A stretch of 64,000 nucleotides of DNA from Prorocentrum cordatum (GCA_963575745.1 CAUYUJ010021137.1:195352-259351); one strand, 5' to 3'. Counted from the stretch's first letter, positions 19,943 through 32,149 are shown. Notes: a model not told the origin generated them from the letters alone. Numbers and translations: made by a program.

Positions 19943-21400
19943 ATGAGCGGCTTCGCGGCGCAGCCGTTCAAGGGCTTCTGGGCCGGCAAGGTTTTCCCCC
20001 TCATCGAGACTGACTTCAAACGGCTTCCCAAGACCATTCCGAAGCGCGTCGCCGAGAGGGCCGCGCAGGCGAAGAGGGAGAGGCCAGACAAGTCGCAGGA
20101 GGACCAGTCGAAGAAGATCTCGAAGAAGGACAGCAAGGAGAGAACTCCATTGCAGGAGAAGCTCGCCAGGATCATCGAAGAGTGTAACGAGAAGGGCGAG
20201 CGCAGGAATGGCTATCTGAACCTGGCGTATACGGCGCCCATCGACAACAGTTTCTTGGAGGAGAATATCACGGTGGGCAAGGTGGAGAACGTGGCTGCGG
20301 ACATGTTCATGCGGAACGTGCCGACGGACGACGCGGCTGAAACAGCGAACTACTCTCTTGATGGCGCTGGCGACGTCGAGTGCACAGCCCAGGGTAACCC
20401 ACAGCGGTGCATCGTGGAGACGCTAAGCCAGGTCAAGGGTGGCAGGCGTTGGAACATCCCGAAGCAGGTTGAGAAAGGGCTCTATTTCCCCATCATGATC
20501 ACCAACGTGAACCCGACCGCTGTGCCCGAGATCGGCAAGTTCAAACGTTTGGGCAGTGACGTCGTGGTCAGAGCTGTCTGGCTGGCCTACTACTGGGCGA
20601 AAGAGGAAGGCAAGAGGCAGGCCGTAGAAGCGGTGGAGGATTTGATTCTGGATTGGCCCTTCGATTTCGCGCTGATCCCGGGGCGCGCGGCTGAGGAGGT
20701 CGAGGAAAACAAGTTCAAGTGGTCTGTCAACCAGAGATCCCGCAACGAGCGCCTGCGCGATTTCCTCGGGGTCGAGAACCAGAACCTCGTGCGCAGCGTG
20801 GCACGTGCGGCGGACATCTTGAAGAGCGGCGGGCCAGGTGGCGGGAACCCCTCGGCAGAGAAGGTGCAGGCGTGGTTGGAGAAAAACATAAAGTGGGGAC
20901 TTTTGCACTGCCCCAGCCTGAGGACCGTCAAGACGCACATTGTCAACTGGGTCGCTCTCGAAAAGTGCCCGGGGGCATTGCTGCTTTTGGATGCCGCCGT
21001 GAACCGTTGGGGGCGAGACAATCTGCTGGACAGGCCCACAGCTTGGGACGATCATCGCGAAGACGGACGCTACCTCGCTGGGGTACGTATTGGAAAGCCT
21101 GTACACGCGGATGTGGCGGAAGAGCGTGAAGGACCCGTACAGCGCCTCCACCATCGGCCAGGCAGTGGGCGAGATCTTGTGGGCGAAGAAGTACGTGGCG
21201 AACTTTCTGAAACAGTACCCAGGCTTGTTCAAAGGGAGCACTGGCTGCAACAGCACTGAAACAACAGACACACAGGAGAACGCCGCCGAGAGAAAACTCA
21301 TGGTCATGGCGAGGCAATGCCTCGACTCGCCGCTCAAGTTCTTCGAGAAGACTGAGGGGCCTGACAAGGACCCGACCTGGGTGCAGTCACTGCCGACCGA
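19943..21400 (+). CDS. Hypothetical protein, frameshifted, truncated by assembly gap
   Basis: Likely start ATG 19943 (MSGFAAQPFKGFWAG); the frame is open back to about 19676. A basic, charged N-terminal third (KRVAERAAQAKRERPDKSQ) is followed by a folded-looking region (YLNLAYTAPIDNSFLEENIT, WNIPKQVEKGLYFPIM, VVVRAVWLAYYW). The frame breaks at a five-G run near 21007-21013. Past it, the +1 frame continues sensibly (TICWTGPQLGTIIAKTD, SLGYVLESLYTRMWRKSV, YVANFLKQYPGLFKG) to the N gap at 21401. Amino-acid use is balanced, unlike the low-complexity frames nearby, which argues for a real host gene. I do not recognise the family. The homopolymer position suggests a sequencing indel. Confidence 0.5.
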
Positions 21401-21500
21401 NNNNNNNNNNNNNNNNNNNNNNNNNNNNNNNNNNNNNNNNNNNNNNNNNNNNNNNNNNNNNNNNNNNNNNNNNNNNNNNNNNNNNNNNNNNNNNNNNNNN
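21401..21500. other. Assembly gap (100 N)
   Basis: Exactly 100 N, the usual placeholder for a gap of unknown length. The 3' end of the preceding gene is lost here. Sequence on the right may not be truly adjacent. Confidence 1.
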
Positions 21501-22718
21501 TCCAGCATCGTTGCTGAGCCTTAGGTTTGCACTGCTCCTCCTCCTCCTCCTTTTCCTCCTCCTCCTCCTCCTCCACCTCCTCCTCCTCCTCCTCCTCCTC
21601 CTCCTCCTCCTCCTGCTGCGCCGCGCCCTCCCGATGGCCAGCCCCAAGCCCCAGCGCACCTCGCGCGGCGGCCCCAGCGGGCCCTGGCCCCGCGCGCTGC
21701 CCCAAGTGCGGCGGGATGGGGCGAAAGAACAGCGGCCTCCCGACGCGGCCACAGCTGGGGAAGCCATGCTCCTCACCCTCCTCAGTCAGAAGAAGTGTTC
21801 TACTCTCGATGTTCGCCAATTGAGGAACAGAGGCGGCGTAAACAATATGGCCTTCAGTTCCGCGCAGACTTTGGGCATCGGCGCTGGACCCTCCCATCCG
21901 GGCGCGCGGAGCGCGCCAGGAGCGGTGCTGGAAGCGCCGCCAGGGGGACCCAGCGCCGATCCAAGAAGCAACTCCGAGAAATTCTGTTCATGCCGTGATT
22001 CGTTGTTCGAATCATCCCCGCCGTCATCCTCATCATCACCGACACGTCGCGGCCCCTGCTACCTCCCTGTTCACCACTGGGGGTCGCTCCGCCTGGTTTT
22101 CCTGGCCCCAATGAAGCACATCAAACATCTGAAGCAGAACCTTCCCCTGCCTGCCGCAGGACAATTATCTGGCGAATCCAACAGGTACTGATACCTCTAC
22201 TCCCCGGACCTCTCCAGGGATGCGTCCCGACCAGAATTTCGAGGCGAATTCAACGGGGGCAACGAGGGCCCCCGAGGAGGCCGCAAAAGGGGAAAACGGG
22301 GGAAGGGCAGCGGCATCGGTACGTTTTCCTCCTCTTGGATATCAATGACACGCCGCCCTGGGGGGGGCCACCGGGCTGCCTGGACGAAAACGACGGAGCA
22401 CCACGGCTGCACCGGGCTGAAGAAGAAGGAGGAGGGGGAGGAGGAGGAGGAGGAGGAGGAGGAGCACGGAGCACCACGGCGCGTCGCTGCTGAAGAAGCC
22501 CCGGGCTGCTCGGACGACAACGACGGAGCGCCACGCTGACCGGGCCCCCGACAGCGGCGTGCCGCCGACGCTCCGCCCAATCCCGAGGGACGGCTCTGCC
22601 GCATCGACCCCCCTCTGGGGGAGCCCGCCGTGCCGGCGACCCCTCTCGGGCCCACGCCGACGTGGATTGCGGATCCGTGGATCGTGCGCGCGGGCGCCCT
22701 AGGAACTAAGAGCCTCTC

Positions 22719-22755
<37 letters not shown>

Positions 22756-23224
22756 ATATATATATATATATCCTAAAATGCCTTATGCCGCCCTTCATTC
22801 GCCCCTTTCTGCGCCGCCCCCCCCCACTTTGGCACACCCCTCACGCAGATCCTTGCCCTCGGAGTGCCAGGAATGGTGTTCTGGGAGCTTTGGCAAATCG
22901 CAGGGCGCAACCCTCACGCGGCTCCTGGCCCTCGGAACTCCCGGAATGGCAGTCTGGGCGGGCTCACCGCCGCTGGGCGGCGTCCCTGCGACGCACAGGG
23001 ACTCGCGTAAAAATATACGTTGTTCTTCACATCGCGTCGTCGCGCGCGCGTGACGCATCGCCCTTGCAGCGGCTTCCCAAAGACTTTGCGCGACTGTCGT
23101 CGTCGTCGTTTTGAAATCAATATCGTCGTCTTCGTCATCGGTATCGTCGTCGTTCTGAGGTCAATATGTCTTGGGTCATGGGTGGGTAGGACACGTCCAA
23201 CAGGCTTCCAGTTTGGGCTAATGG
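21501..23224. other. Repeat-rich intergenic region, no supported gene
   Basis: Contains (CTC)n at 21534-21614, a degraded fold-back element (21862-21995), a direct repeat of CGGACGACAACGACGGAGC type (22380-22400 and 22510-22533) around a (GGA)n tract at 22423-22463, and a CT/AT tract at 22710-22772. Open frames follow these tracts and have no protein-like features. Confidence 0.6.
22710..22772. repeat. (CT)n-(AT)n compound microsatellite
   Basis: CT repeats with a few TA interruptions, passing into nine AT repeats. Confidence 0.95.
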
Positions 23225-23267
23225 ACCCTAAACCCTAAACCCTAAACCCTAGACCCTAAACCCTAGG
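23225..23267. repeat. Interstitial telomere-like (CCCTAAA)n
   Basis: Six heptamers CCCTAAA (one CCCTAGA, last CCCTAGG). This is the Arabidopsis-type telomere unit, which dinoflagellates also use. It is internal to the window and may be a healed break or an ancient end fusion. Confidence 0.9.
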
Positions 23268-23659
23268 TCCACGTATCAAGGAGGAGGCCCCCGCGCAACG
23301 CGGCGCCAGAGCCGCCCGGCTCGGAGCGCCCCGCCTCCGCGCGAATCTGGGACCCGTCGCTGGTCCAGGCGCCTCAATCCATGCCTGCGCTGCCTCGAGT
23401 GTCAGCCGCCTCTCGAGGGGGAATGATAGCGCGGAAGCGGTATGGTCATCGGCCATCTTGGTCTCCGTCACCCTCGCGGATAGGCGACAGGCGGCGTGAA
23501 CCATGACCAAGATAAGCGTCGACAAGACCCCACCACATCCTTGTCATGGTGATCGCTCCTCCTGGAGGCGGCCAGGGGTTCTGCCCGGGATGGGCTCCGA
23601 TAAGGTCGGCCAAGGGGGGGGATAAGGCAAATCGACCAAAATCCAGAGGACAAAAAAAA

Positions 23660-23803
23660 AATGCATAAGCAGAAACTATGCGGATTTCCTGGGTCTGAGC
23701 TGGACCCCCATCCCCAGGGCGCGAAGTGCGCCAGGCGGGCCCCAGCGGGCCCCAGCGCAGATCCAAGAAATCCGCACGGAGCGTCGAAAGTCTTTGCTTA
23801 TAC
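23660..23803. repeat. Fold-back element F, copy 2
   Basis: The left arm CATAAGCAGAAACTATGCGG and a right arm ending CCGCACGGAGCGTCGAAAG...TTATA are inverted partners. The GC-rich centre GGGCGCGAAGTGCGCCAGG is itself a hairpin. Related to 25533-25729. Confidence 0.75.
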
Positions 23804-23937
23804 AATTCTACTTCGAGAATCGGTTCCCGAACCCCTCCCGGGGTCCATCCGCAGCAATTCACCGCAGATCTGTTTTGCACGGCCCGGGGCCCAAGAACAT
23901 GCCCCCACCGAGACAGCAAGAGGCAAGAGGCAAGACA

Positions 23938-23956
23938 CCGGTTCGAACCCTGGGGG
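23938..23956 (+). promoter_or_regulatory. Isolated B-box-like site (tRNA/SINE type)
   Basis: GGTTCGAACCC matches the RNA polymerase III B box. No cloverleaf or clear A box lies at the expected distance upstream, so it is not called a tRNA. It could be a SINE fragment or chance. Confidence 0.2.
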
Positions 23957-24624
23957 GGGGGGCCCAATGTATACACCACGTCGTTTGGTCGGCCAAGGAA
24001 CTCGGTGTATAGACGCCCCATCTGCCCGACCTGTGGGACGCTGGAGCGTATATACAGTGGAGGCCAGTCCACAAGAAACCTTCCATAAGAAACCCAACCC
24101 TGAGACCCCAGGACGCCAATTGATTTTCGGTGTCTGGGAACAGCACGCTTTCGTCCCATAGCATTACTGTCGAAATCCAAGAAGCCCAAGGCACCCTGGA
24201 GGCAAGCAGGGTGCTTCTTTGCATGGGCCTCCCCAAAATTCCTGACTACCTACCAAACCACCCCAACCCAACCCGAAGACCCCAGTTTCGGGTTGGGGGG
24301 GGGTACGGGTTCCACATGTGTTTTTTCAGTGTTCCCCGACCCCCCCCACACTGGAAATGGAGGGCAAATTGAGGCCTTCCGGTTGGGTTCGGGTGGTTTG
24401 GTTAGGGGGCCACACGCGAACGCTACCCCTCCCCCTCAGAAATCGTAGGGGGTAGGGGTAGGGTTCGCATGAGACCCCACATTGGTGGGCGGTGAGTTCC
24501 TGCGCCGGACTCATGGGCTCCTTGGCCGACCAGATCACGTGCTGCGCACATCCAGCCCCTCCGAGGCCTGGAACATCGAGCCCCGCCCCCTGCCGTCGCT
24601 TGGTGAAGGGGCCCTGGGACATAC

Positions 24625-24635
24625 AAATAAATGCA

Positions 24636-24668
<33 letters not shown>

Positions 24669-25075
24669 CTTCCCCCATACTTTCCCATATTTCCTGGGTT
24701 TTCGTCTTCCTCCCCACTTCCCATATTTTCCCATATTTTCCTGGAGATCGACGAATCATTGTGTCTGTGTGTTTTTATATCCCTCCTGAGCTTGGGCCTC
24801 CATGCCCCCCCCGTGCACTGTCTCGGCCTCGCGCGTGCCCTGCGTGCTCGACGACCCAGGCTTCGGCGCGTGCGCTGCTGCGGCTCCGCGCGTGCATGAC
24901 TTCGGCTTCGCGCGTGTTTTCACCGTTGAAGGGAAACTGGGGCACACAAATATAGATAGACACGAGTAGCCATACTTTCTGTGTTTTTGCCTCCCCCCCC
25001 ACTTCCCATGTGTTCCCATATTTTCTTGGGAATCGACGATGAGTTGTGTCTGTGTGCTTTTCCCCTCCTGAACCG
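24625..25075. repeat. Dispersed repeat Y, two direct copies
   Basis: Copy 1 (about 24630-24800) and copy 2 (about 24945-25070) share ACTTCCCATATTTTCCCATA-like sequence, TTGTGTCTGTGTG, and a following Arg-codon-like GCGCGTGCCGTGC stretch. An (AC)n tract opens copy 1. A third copy is inverted at 29755-29860. Confidence 0.75.
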
Positions 25076-25532
25076 TTTCGGCTTCGCGCGTGCCGTGCGG
25101 GGCCCCCGCCGCACGCGAGCGTGCGCACGCCCCAGCGATGCTCCGAGGGGCCCCTCACGTCCTGCTGGCCGGGTCCAATGCTGGGCCGCCTCCAAACCCC
25201 CGGCCGGCCCCAGCGCCCCCTCTCTCGGAGACGGGCCCCTCCAGCGGGGGGCCAAGGGCCGCGCACCCCCCCCCCCCTTGCCCCCTTGCCGCCGCTCGGG
25301 CGTCCCCATCCCCGCGCATGCTTCGGACTCGCGCGTGCATGTCTTCGCACACTGCTGCCAGCCTGGAATACCTATCCCCACCCCCATGTTCGGCATCGCC
25401 TCATCGCGATGGCGATCTTGGGGATGCACCCTCAACTCCTGAGGGTGCACCCCTAAGATTGTCATCGCCTTTTGGCGTGTCGATCTCAGGGATAGGGATA
25501 AGTTCGAGGCTGGTGAGACTTGTCCAAGATTA

Positions 25533-25729
25533 GGGGAACAAGAAGTGGCATAAACATAAAAACTCGGAGGTCCGCGCGGATTTCTCGGATCGGCGCTGGA
25601 CCCCCCTCCCTGGCGCGCGGAGCGCGCCAGGGGCGGCGCTGGAGGCGCCGCCAGGGGGGCCCCAGCGCGGATCCGAGAAATCGCGCGCGGACCTCCGAGT
25701 TTTTATGTTTATGTCATTGCTTGTTCCCA
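25533..25729. repeat. Fold-back element F, copy 3 (near-perfect hairpin)
   Basis: Arms of about 70 bases run from GGGAACAAG, through ATAAACATAAAAACTCGG, to TTTCTCGGATC and return as the reverse complement, ending CTTGTTCCC. The centre holds two further GC-rich palindromes (GGCGCGCGGAGCGCGCC and GGCGCTGGAGGCGCC). Length about 197 bp. The form is that of a MITE or fold-back transposon; the other copies are at 23660-23803 and, decayed, 21862-21995. Confidence 0.85.
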
Positions 25730-25743
25730 TAAAGATGCTCCTC

Positions 25744-26912
<1,169 letters not shown>

Positions 26913-26974
26913 TGTCAGGAGGAGGCGCGGTCAGGATGCAAGATCCTTCTGAGGCCTTTCGAGCGGGGCGCGGC

Positions 26975-27060
26975 CAACGGAAGTGGCCAGCGATGGGCCG
27001 ATGAGGCAGGGATGCAAGGGTACCCTTGGGAAGGTCGTACCCATCCTCACCATGCGGGTT
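26975..27060. repeat. Dispersed repeat X, short copy (empty MITE site)
   Basis: Contains GGATGCAAGGGTACCCTTGG, the same site that is uninterrupted at 32263-32296 and split by the MITE at 32616. It shows what repeat X looked like before that insertion. Confidence 0.8.
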
Positions 27061-27459
27061 GCCTGCGCCCAGTGACCCTTGATTTCAGTGTCTTGACTGC
27101 ACTTGCTACCCCAGCTCTTCGACCCACCTGTGGCGGCGGCATAGGCCGCCTTGGGGGGGGCGCCGGGGCTGCGATGTTCGCATCAGACCGCCCTCGGCCT
27201 GCGATGCATCGAGGCACCAGGGAGGCAACGGAACAGCGCAGGCGGCCGCAGGAGCCCAACGCCTCGCGCCCTGAGGTCCGACGACACGAACAAGCTTGCA
27301 ACATCATCGAAACCTCGACTGGAGCCCTGGACCCTGTCTGCCGCGCTTCACAGGCAGCCCCGCGCTGCGAGAAACATGCAACGCCGGGACCTCAGGGGGG
27401 CCACGTCTGAGCCTCGGGGATCGACTGACCCCGGCTGTGCAAAACCGGGGCCAGCTGGG

Positions 27460-28019
27460 CGCTGCAGGATCCTGCCAGATCCTGCAGGATCCTGGGCGCT
27501 CGCCCAGGGAAATGCAACCCTGGCCCTGCAGGATCCTGCCACGTCGGGCGCTCTGGCTGACCCCCGTTTGCATTGACCCCCGTCGCAAGGCTCCCGAGAC
27601 CATGAATTCCGACGTCGCGAAAAATGACAACATCGCAAAAAAAAAAAAACACAACCGGAGCGCCGGACCCCTTCTTTCTGCGTCACTCTTCGAGCCGGAT
27701 CGATCCGTGAGGGCCCCGGGGCCCTTACACGAGGCGACAGCGCCCGCGGTGCAAAGACTGCGACGCGCCAGGCTCTCGGGGGAGAGCCCACTCTGCACTG
27801 ACCCCCGTTTGCCTCGACCCCCGTCTCAAGGCCTCTGAATGCGCGGTTGGGAGGCTGCACCGGGAGGCTAGAACCCTCCTTGATGGGGTCCGAGTAAATG
27901 GGGCCCGAGGATCTCACCGCATCGCCGATGCATCAACGATGCATCGCTGACGCCTCGGCGATGCATCGGCCATGCACTGGCGGCGTCAGCGATGCGTCGG
28001 CGACGTCGGCGTGGAGAAA
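27460..28019. repeat. Segmental duplication D, copy A
   Basis: From about 27515 to 28019 this is nearly identical to 31221-31719 in the same orientation. Edges are ACCCTGGCCCTGCAGG on the left and CGGCGTGGAGAAA on the right. A 13-A run in copy A is replaced by a mixed sequence in copy B, a 6-base difference. The left part has AGATCCTGC/GGATCCTGC repeats and the right part has overlapping GATGCATCG motifs. Open frames on both strands show no protein-like features. Confidence 0.9.
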
Positions 28020-28514
28020 GTGCTCGGCGTGCTCGGGGCGAGCCCGGGGATAGGTAGTGCTCGGCGTTGCACTCGAAGCCCTGCATGTCGGCGCGGAGCA
28101 CCGCAAGGTCGGCGTCCTGGGGCCGCGGGGCCGCTCGAGGTCTCGCGCGGGGCTTCTGGGGGGCTCGAGGTCTCGCTCGGATCTCGCGCGGGGCCGCGGG
28201 GCCGCTCGAGGTCTCGCGCGGGGCCGCTCAAGGTCTCGCTCGGGTCTCGCGCGGGGCTTCTGGGGGGGGCCCTAACATGGGGCCGAAAACGCGGGGGGGG
28301 GCGCCCAAGACCAAGCGAAGCTCCGATCGGACGCCCGAAAGCGGCACGCCCCTTTTTTTCTCATGACACTCGACGCAGCATCGGCGGGCGTGCTCGGCGG
28401 GAGGGGAGGGGAGGGGATGGGGGGAAGAAGGAGGGGGAGGCGAGGGGGAGGGCGACGGAAATCAGCTGGTCATATACTCTACATACTTGCTTCCCAAAGA
28501 GAGATCAGAAAATT
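28020..28514. other. GC-rich tandem repeat and spacer, no gene
   Basis: 28110-28265 repeats GGTCTCGCGCGGGGC and GGGGCCGCTCGAGGT in several orders. The rest is GC-rich with a GGGGAGG tract at 28400-28455. Nothing coding seen. Confidence 0.7.
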
Positions 28515-29065
28515 CACCCTCTTAACCCCGAGAAGTATTTAAGAACCCCCCAGGGTTATTTTAGCACCGCAAGTTTATTCCACATGCCACGGGGGCATAT
28601 TCGCGAAGCGATACCGCCCGCAAGCAACGAAACAAGATCCCAATCGGTGGCGGCCCTTATGGGGCCAAGAAATGGATTCGCAGGGAATGTCAAGGATCTT
28701 GCTAAGATCCCTGTGGCTTCCTAGGGAATGCCAGGAGTGTGGCTCAGATCTTTAGGAATTCCCAGGGAATGCTCGGGATCTGTGTCGAACCCCTGAGGAT
28801 TCCTAGGGAATGCAGGGGATCTGGCCCAGATCTCTGTAGTAGCTGCTAGGAGATCTTCAAGATCTGGTACAGATCCTGGCGGCTCAGAAGTGTTTAGTAG
28901 AGCTTAGCAAGGCCCAGCAGTGCTTAGCAGAGCTTTGCAAGGCCCCGAGTGCCCTCTGGAGGCCCTCCTGGTGCCGAGGTGACGCTTCCAGGGTGCCGGA
29001 AGCATTATCGTTTCACCGAGAGGGGGAGGGTCTTGAATACTTCTCTGGGTTAATAATCACCCCGA
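28515..29065. mobile_element. Possible TIR element with internal ~60-bp repeats
   Basis: CTTAACCCCGAGAAGTATTT near 28519 and GAATACTTCTCTGGGTTAAT near 29034 are inverted partners about 500 bp apart. Between them lie three to four imperfect copies of a unit built on CCTAGGGAATGC and AGATC (28678-28850), then a GCTTAGCA repeat (28890-28930). No coding capacity. Termini were judged by eye. Confidence 0.45.
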
Positions 29066-29324
29066 CTCGCAAAGCCGTTTAGTAAACGCACCCAAAGAAT
29101 CGAACATGGCAGGATTGTTTAGTAAACGCCCAGGGCTGGGTAGCACACGCCAATTGTCGGGACCAGGTGGTTTTTCCTCCCTTGGCAAAATCGATCACTT
29201 CAGTCGGGAGCGGGTAACCCTCAATCAGCGACCCTCGCCCCCCGACCCTCGATCGTCGACCTCGACCCTCGCCCCTCGATCGTCGACATCGACCCTCGCC
29301 CCCTCGACCCTCGCCCCTAGACTT

Positions 29325-29580
29325 CGGTCGGGCGTGTCCCCCTATAGGCGGATTTGGGGCGAAAGATGAAAAATGCCCAACTAAAAATACTACTAATAAT
29401 ATTAATAAGAATAAAAATAATAATAGTCATAGTAATAAAGATACTAATAATATCTATAATAATAATAAGAAGAAGAAGAAGAAGAACAGTAATAATGATA
29501 ACAATAACTGTACATTAAAAAATCCCGCGACTATGTTTGGACTACTTCCCGAACACTCCTCCGCCAGGCCTTCGCCCCTC
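29325..29580. mobile_element. TIR element T, copy D (degenerate)
   Basis: The left end GGTCGGGCGTGTCCCCCTAT and an interior ending GACTACTTCCCGAACACTCC match the copy at 51884-52025. The middle is A/T-rich (AATAATAAG repeats, 29385-29480), an expansion within the element. The right terminal repeat is poorly preserved. Confidence 0.55.
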
Positions 29581-29685
29581 GCCCCTCGACGAGCCGACGT
29601 CGGCCCCCGCCCCTCGACGAGCCGACGTCGCCCCCCGCCCCTCGACGAGCCGACGTCGCCCCCCGCCCCTCGACGAGCCGCCTCC
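29572..29685. repeat. 29-bp tandem repeat, four copies
   Basis: Unit CGCCCCTCGACGAGCCGACG plus a C run, four copies with the last truncated. A related CTCGATCGTCGACCTCGACC motif repeats at 29240-29310. Confidence 0.85.
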
Positions 29686-29754
29686 GCTCCGCGGCCGCCC
29701 CCGCGGCGGCCGCGAGGGGCCCTCCGGGAGCCCCCCCCGGGGGGGGGGGGCCGA

Positions 29755-29860
29755 AGATCAGGGGAAACAACACACAGACACAATGAATGGTCGAAAGCCA
29801 GGAGAATGTAGAAAAAATATGGGAGGAGGGGGGGGGGGGCGGGAAACGACAACCAAGAAA
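29755..29860 (-). repeat. Dispersed repeat Y, inverted copy
   Basis: Reverse complement carries CATATTTTTTCTACATTCTC and CATTCATTGTGTCTGTGTG, matching the two direct copies at 24.6-25.1 kb. Confidence 0.65.
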
Positions 29861-30021
29861 ATAGTGTAAAAGGGCTCCCGGCGCCCCAGCCCCCCCCGGG
29901 GGGGGGGGCCGCCGGGGGGGCCCCCCGCCGGGGCGCGCCGGCCGCGCCGGAACGGCCGGGCGGCGGAGCGTCGGTGGGCACTGGCGGCACGGGGCGGGCC
30001 GCCGCCGCGCAGCACGAGACG

Positions 30022-30715
30022 GCCGGGAGCCGGCGGCGCCGGGACGGAGGAGCGTTTTTGTTCCCAACCCTCCTATGGCTGGGTGCTCGTTCTGAATAGA
30101 GCAGTGTGGTCGCCCCGGCCTCCTTCTTCTCCTCCCCCCTCCTCCCCTCCTCCTCTCCTGTCTCCTGCGTTCCCCTCTCCTCTGCTCTCGTGCCGGGAGC
30201 CGGCGGCGCCGGACGAACGAGCGTTTTTGTTTCATTCGGCGTTTCGGCATTGGCACGAACGAAATGGGCACGGAAAGAACGGGTACAGCGCCCAGCAGCG
30301 GATCTTGTTCATTTTGAACAGGGCTCGCTGTCCACGCCGCCGCGGCCTGTGTCCATTCGAGACAGAAGGCCGCCTGCCCAACAGCGGCCGCAGTTGGTTT
30401 GGGACAACATTTGTTGTTGTCCCCGGAAAGAATGAGTACAATGCCCAACAACAAATGTTGTCCCAGACCAGCAGCGGCCGCCGTTGGGCAGGCGGCCGTG
30501 TGTCTCCAGTGGACACAGGCCGCGGCGGCGCGGGCAGCGAGCCCTGTTCAAAATGAACAGGGTCTGCTGTTGGGTATTGTACCCGTTCTTTCCGTACCCA
30601 TTTCGTGCAGAGCACAGGGCTGGCCGTCGCCGCGCAGCACAAGACGGCCGGGAGCCGGCGGCGCCGGACGAGGGAGCGTTCTTTTTTTTTACTCGGCGTT
30701 TCGGCATTGGGCGGA
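30022..30715. repeat. Large fold-back structure with flanking GGGAGCCGGCGGCGCC modules
   Basis: The left arm (about 30236-30420) and right arm (about 30438-30612) are inverted copies, running from ACGAAATGGGCACGGAAAG to ACAACATTTGTTGTTG, with a short centre. Outside the arms a module (GGGAGCCGGCGGCGCCGG...GAGCGTTT) occurs in direct orientation at 30032, 30196 and 30650. The arms differ by scattered substitutions, so this is an old palindrome and not an assembly mirror. Confidence 0.85.
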
Positions 30716-31220
30716 AGGGGCTGGCTCCGGGCCTCTGCTTAGGGTGACTGCTTGTTTGCGACAGTGCGTCCGATGGGTGAGGGGCTCCACCTGCTCGAAA
30801 CAGGCGCCAAAAACACCCAAGATCCACTCCAGGGGGGGGGGAGGAGGGGGGGGTGCGAGGGCCCGCGCCGATCGGCAAAACAATGAATAAAAAAACGATA
30901 ACAAGGCGCCTCCGCCGACAGTCCTGTTTGCACAGTCCTCGCACTGTGCTGCGGCCAGGCTGGTTATTATGGCCTTCCCGGCACTTCTGCTGGGCTCCAG
31001 CGTGCTTGAGTTTCTCAGCCTTCCTTCGTTTCGCGCGGGGGGCAGCCGACCCGTGTCAGAAGGATGCGTCGGGGATCTGCTGGCCGGGGTCAATCCAGAC
31101 CCAGGTCAGTCAAGCCTCGCAGAATCCTGCAAGGTCCTGCAAGATCCTGCACCCAGACCCGTGTCAGCGTGAAGGATCCTGCCAGATCCTGCAGGATCCT
31201 GCGCCCAAGCCCGGGTCAGT
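30716..31220. other. Intergenic spacer, no gene
   Basis: GC-rich with G runs (30832-30857). From 31110 there are AGATCCTGC repeats that lead into the duplication. No supported coding region. Confidence 0.5.
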
Positions 31221-31719
31221 GCGACCCTGGCCCTGCAGGATCCTGCCACGTCGGGCGCTCTGGCTGACCCCCGTTTGCATTGACCCCCGTCGCAAGGCTC
31301 CCGAGACCATGAATTCCGGCGTCGCGAAAAATGGCAGCATCGCAGAAAATCACGACCGGAGCGCCGGACCCCTTCTTTCTGCGTCACTCTTCGAGCCGGA
31401 TCGATCCGTGAGGGCCCAGGGCCCCTTACACGAGGCGACAGCGCCCGCGGTGCAAAGACTGCGACGCGCCAGGCTCTCGGGGGAGAGCCCACTCTGCACT
31501 GACCCCCGTTTGCCTCGACCCCCGTCTCAAGGCCTCTGAATGCGCGGTTGGGAGGCTGCACCGGGAGGCTAGAGCCCTCCTTGATGGGGTCCGAGTAAAT
31601 GGGGCCCGAGGATCTCATCGCATCGCCGATGCATCAACGATGCATCGCTGACGCCTCGGCGATGCATCGGCCATGCACTGGCGGCGTCAGCGATGCGTCG
31701 GCGACGTCGGCGTGGAGAA
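31221..31719. repeat. Segmental duplication D, copy B
   Basis: Copy of 27515-28019, about 3.7 kb downstream in direct orientation. It diverges abruptly at GAGAAAATCGGGCCCC. Confidence 0.9.
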
Positions 31720-32149
31720 AATCGGGCCCCACATCGAGCCGCATGATCCTCCGACCCCATCCACTCCGACCCCATCTAGGAGGCCTAGGATTATGTTGTT
31801 CCCATCGTACTTAAGGACCACATCCCAGAAATAATTTCGAGCACCCGGAAAAGTGTCGAACAAGTGTCGAAATAGTGTCGAAACAGTGTCGAAGAGTGTC
31901 TCCCAGGGCCCGACACGTGAAAACCTTGAGGAGGGCGAGGATGAGGACGAGGACGAGGACGAGGATGATGAGGAGGAGGAGGAGGAGGAGGAGGAGGAGG
32001 AGGAGAGGGCGACGAGATCGACACATGACCACTGATCCCTGGCCAGGCCCATCCTGAACCCAGCAGCAGTGTGTACGCCACGCCCTCCTGGCCAAGCCAG
32101 GACGGCGTATGACATGTGTAGATTTCGTCGCCCAATACTTGCTGCAGTG
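31720..32149. other. Spacer with GTGTCGAA and GAGGA repeats
   Basis: GTGTCGAAA occurs four times at 31852-31898, followed by a GAGGAC/GAGGAG tract (31925-32010). No gene seen. Confidence 0.6.

Noticed and set aside
23880-24020. tRNA gene around GGTTCGAACCC
   Set aside because: No acceptor stem, anticodon arm or A box could be folded around the B box.
27296-27838. Possible gene shared by the two copies of duplication D
   Set aside because: Frames are open on both strands, composition reflects GC-rich repeats and no motif is present. Frame conservation is explained by recent duplication.
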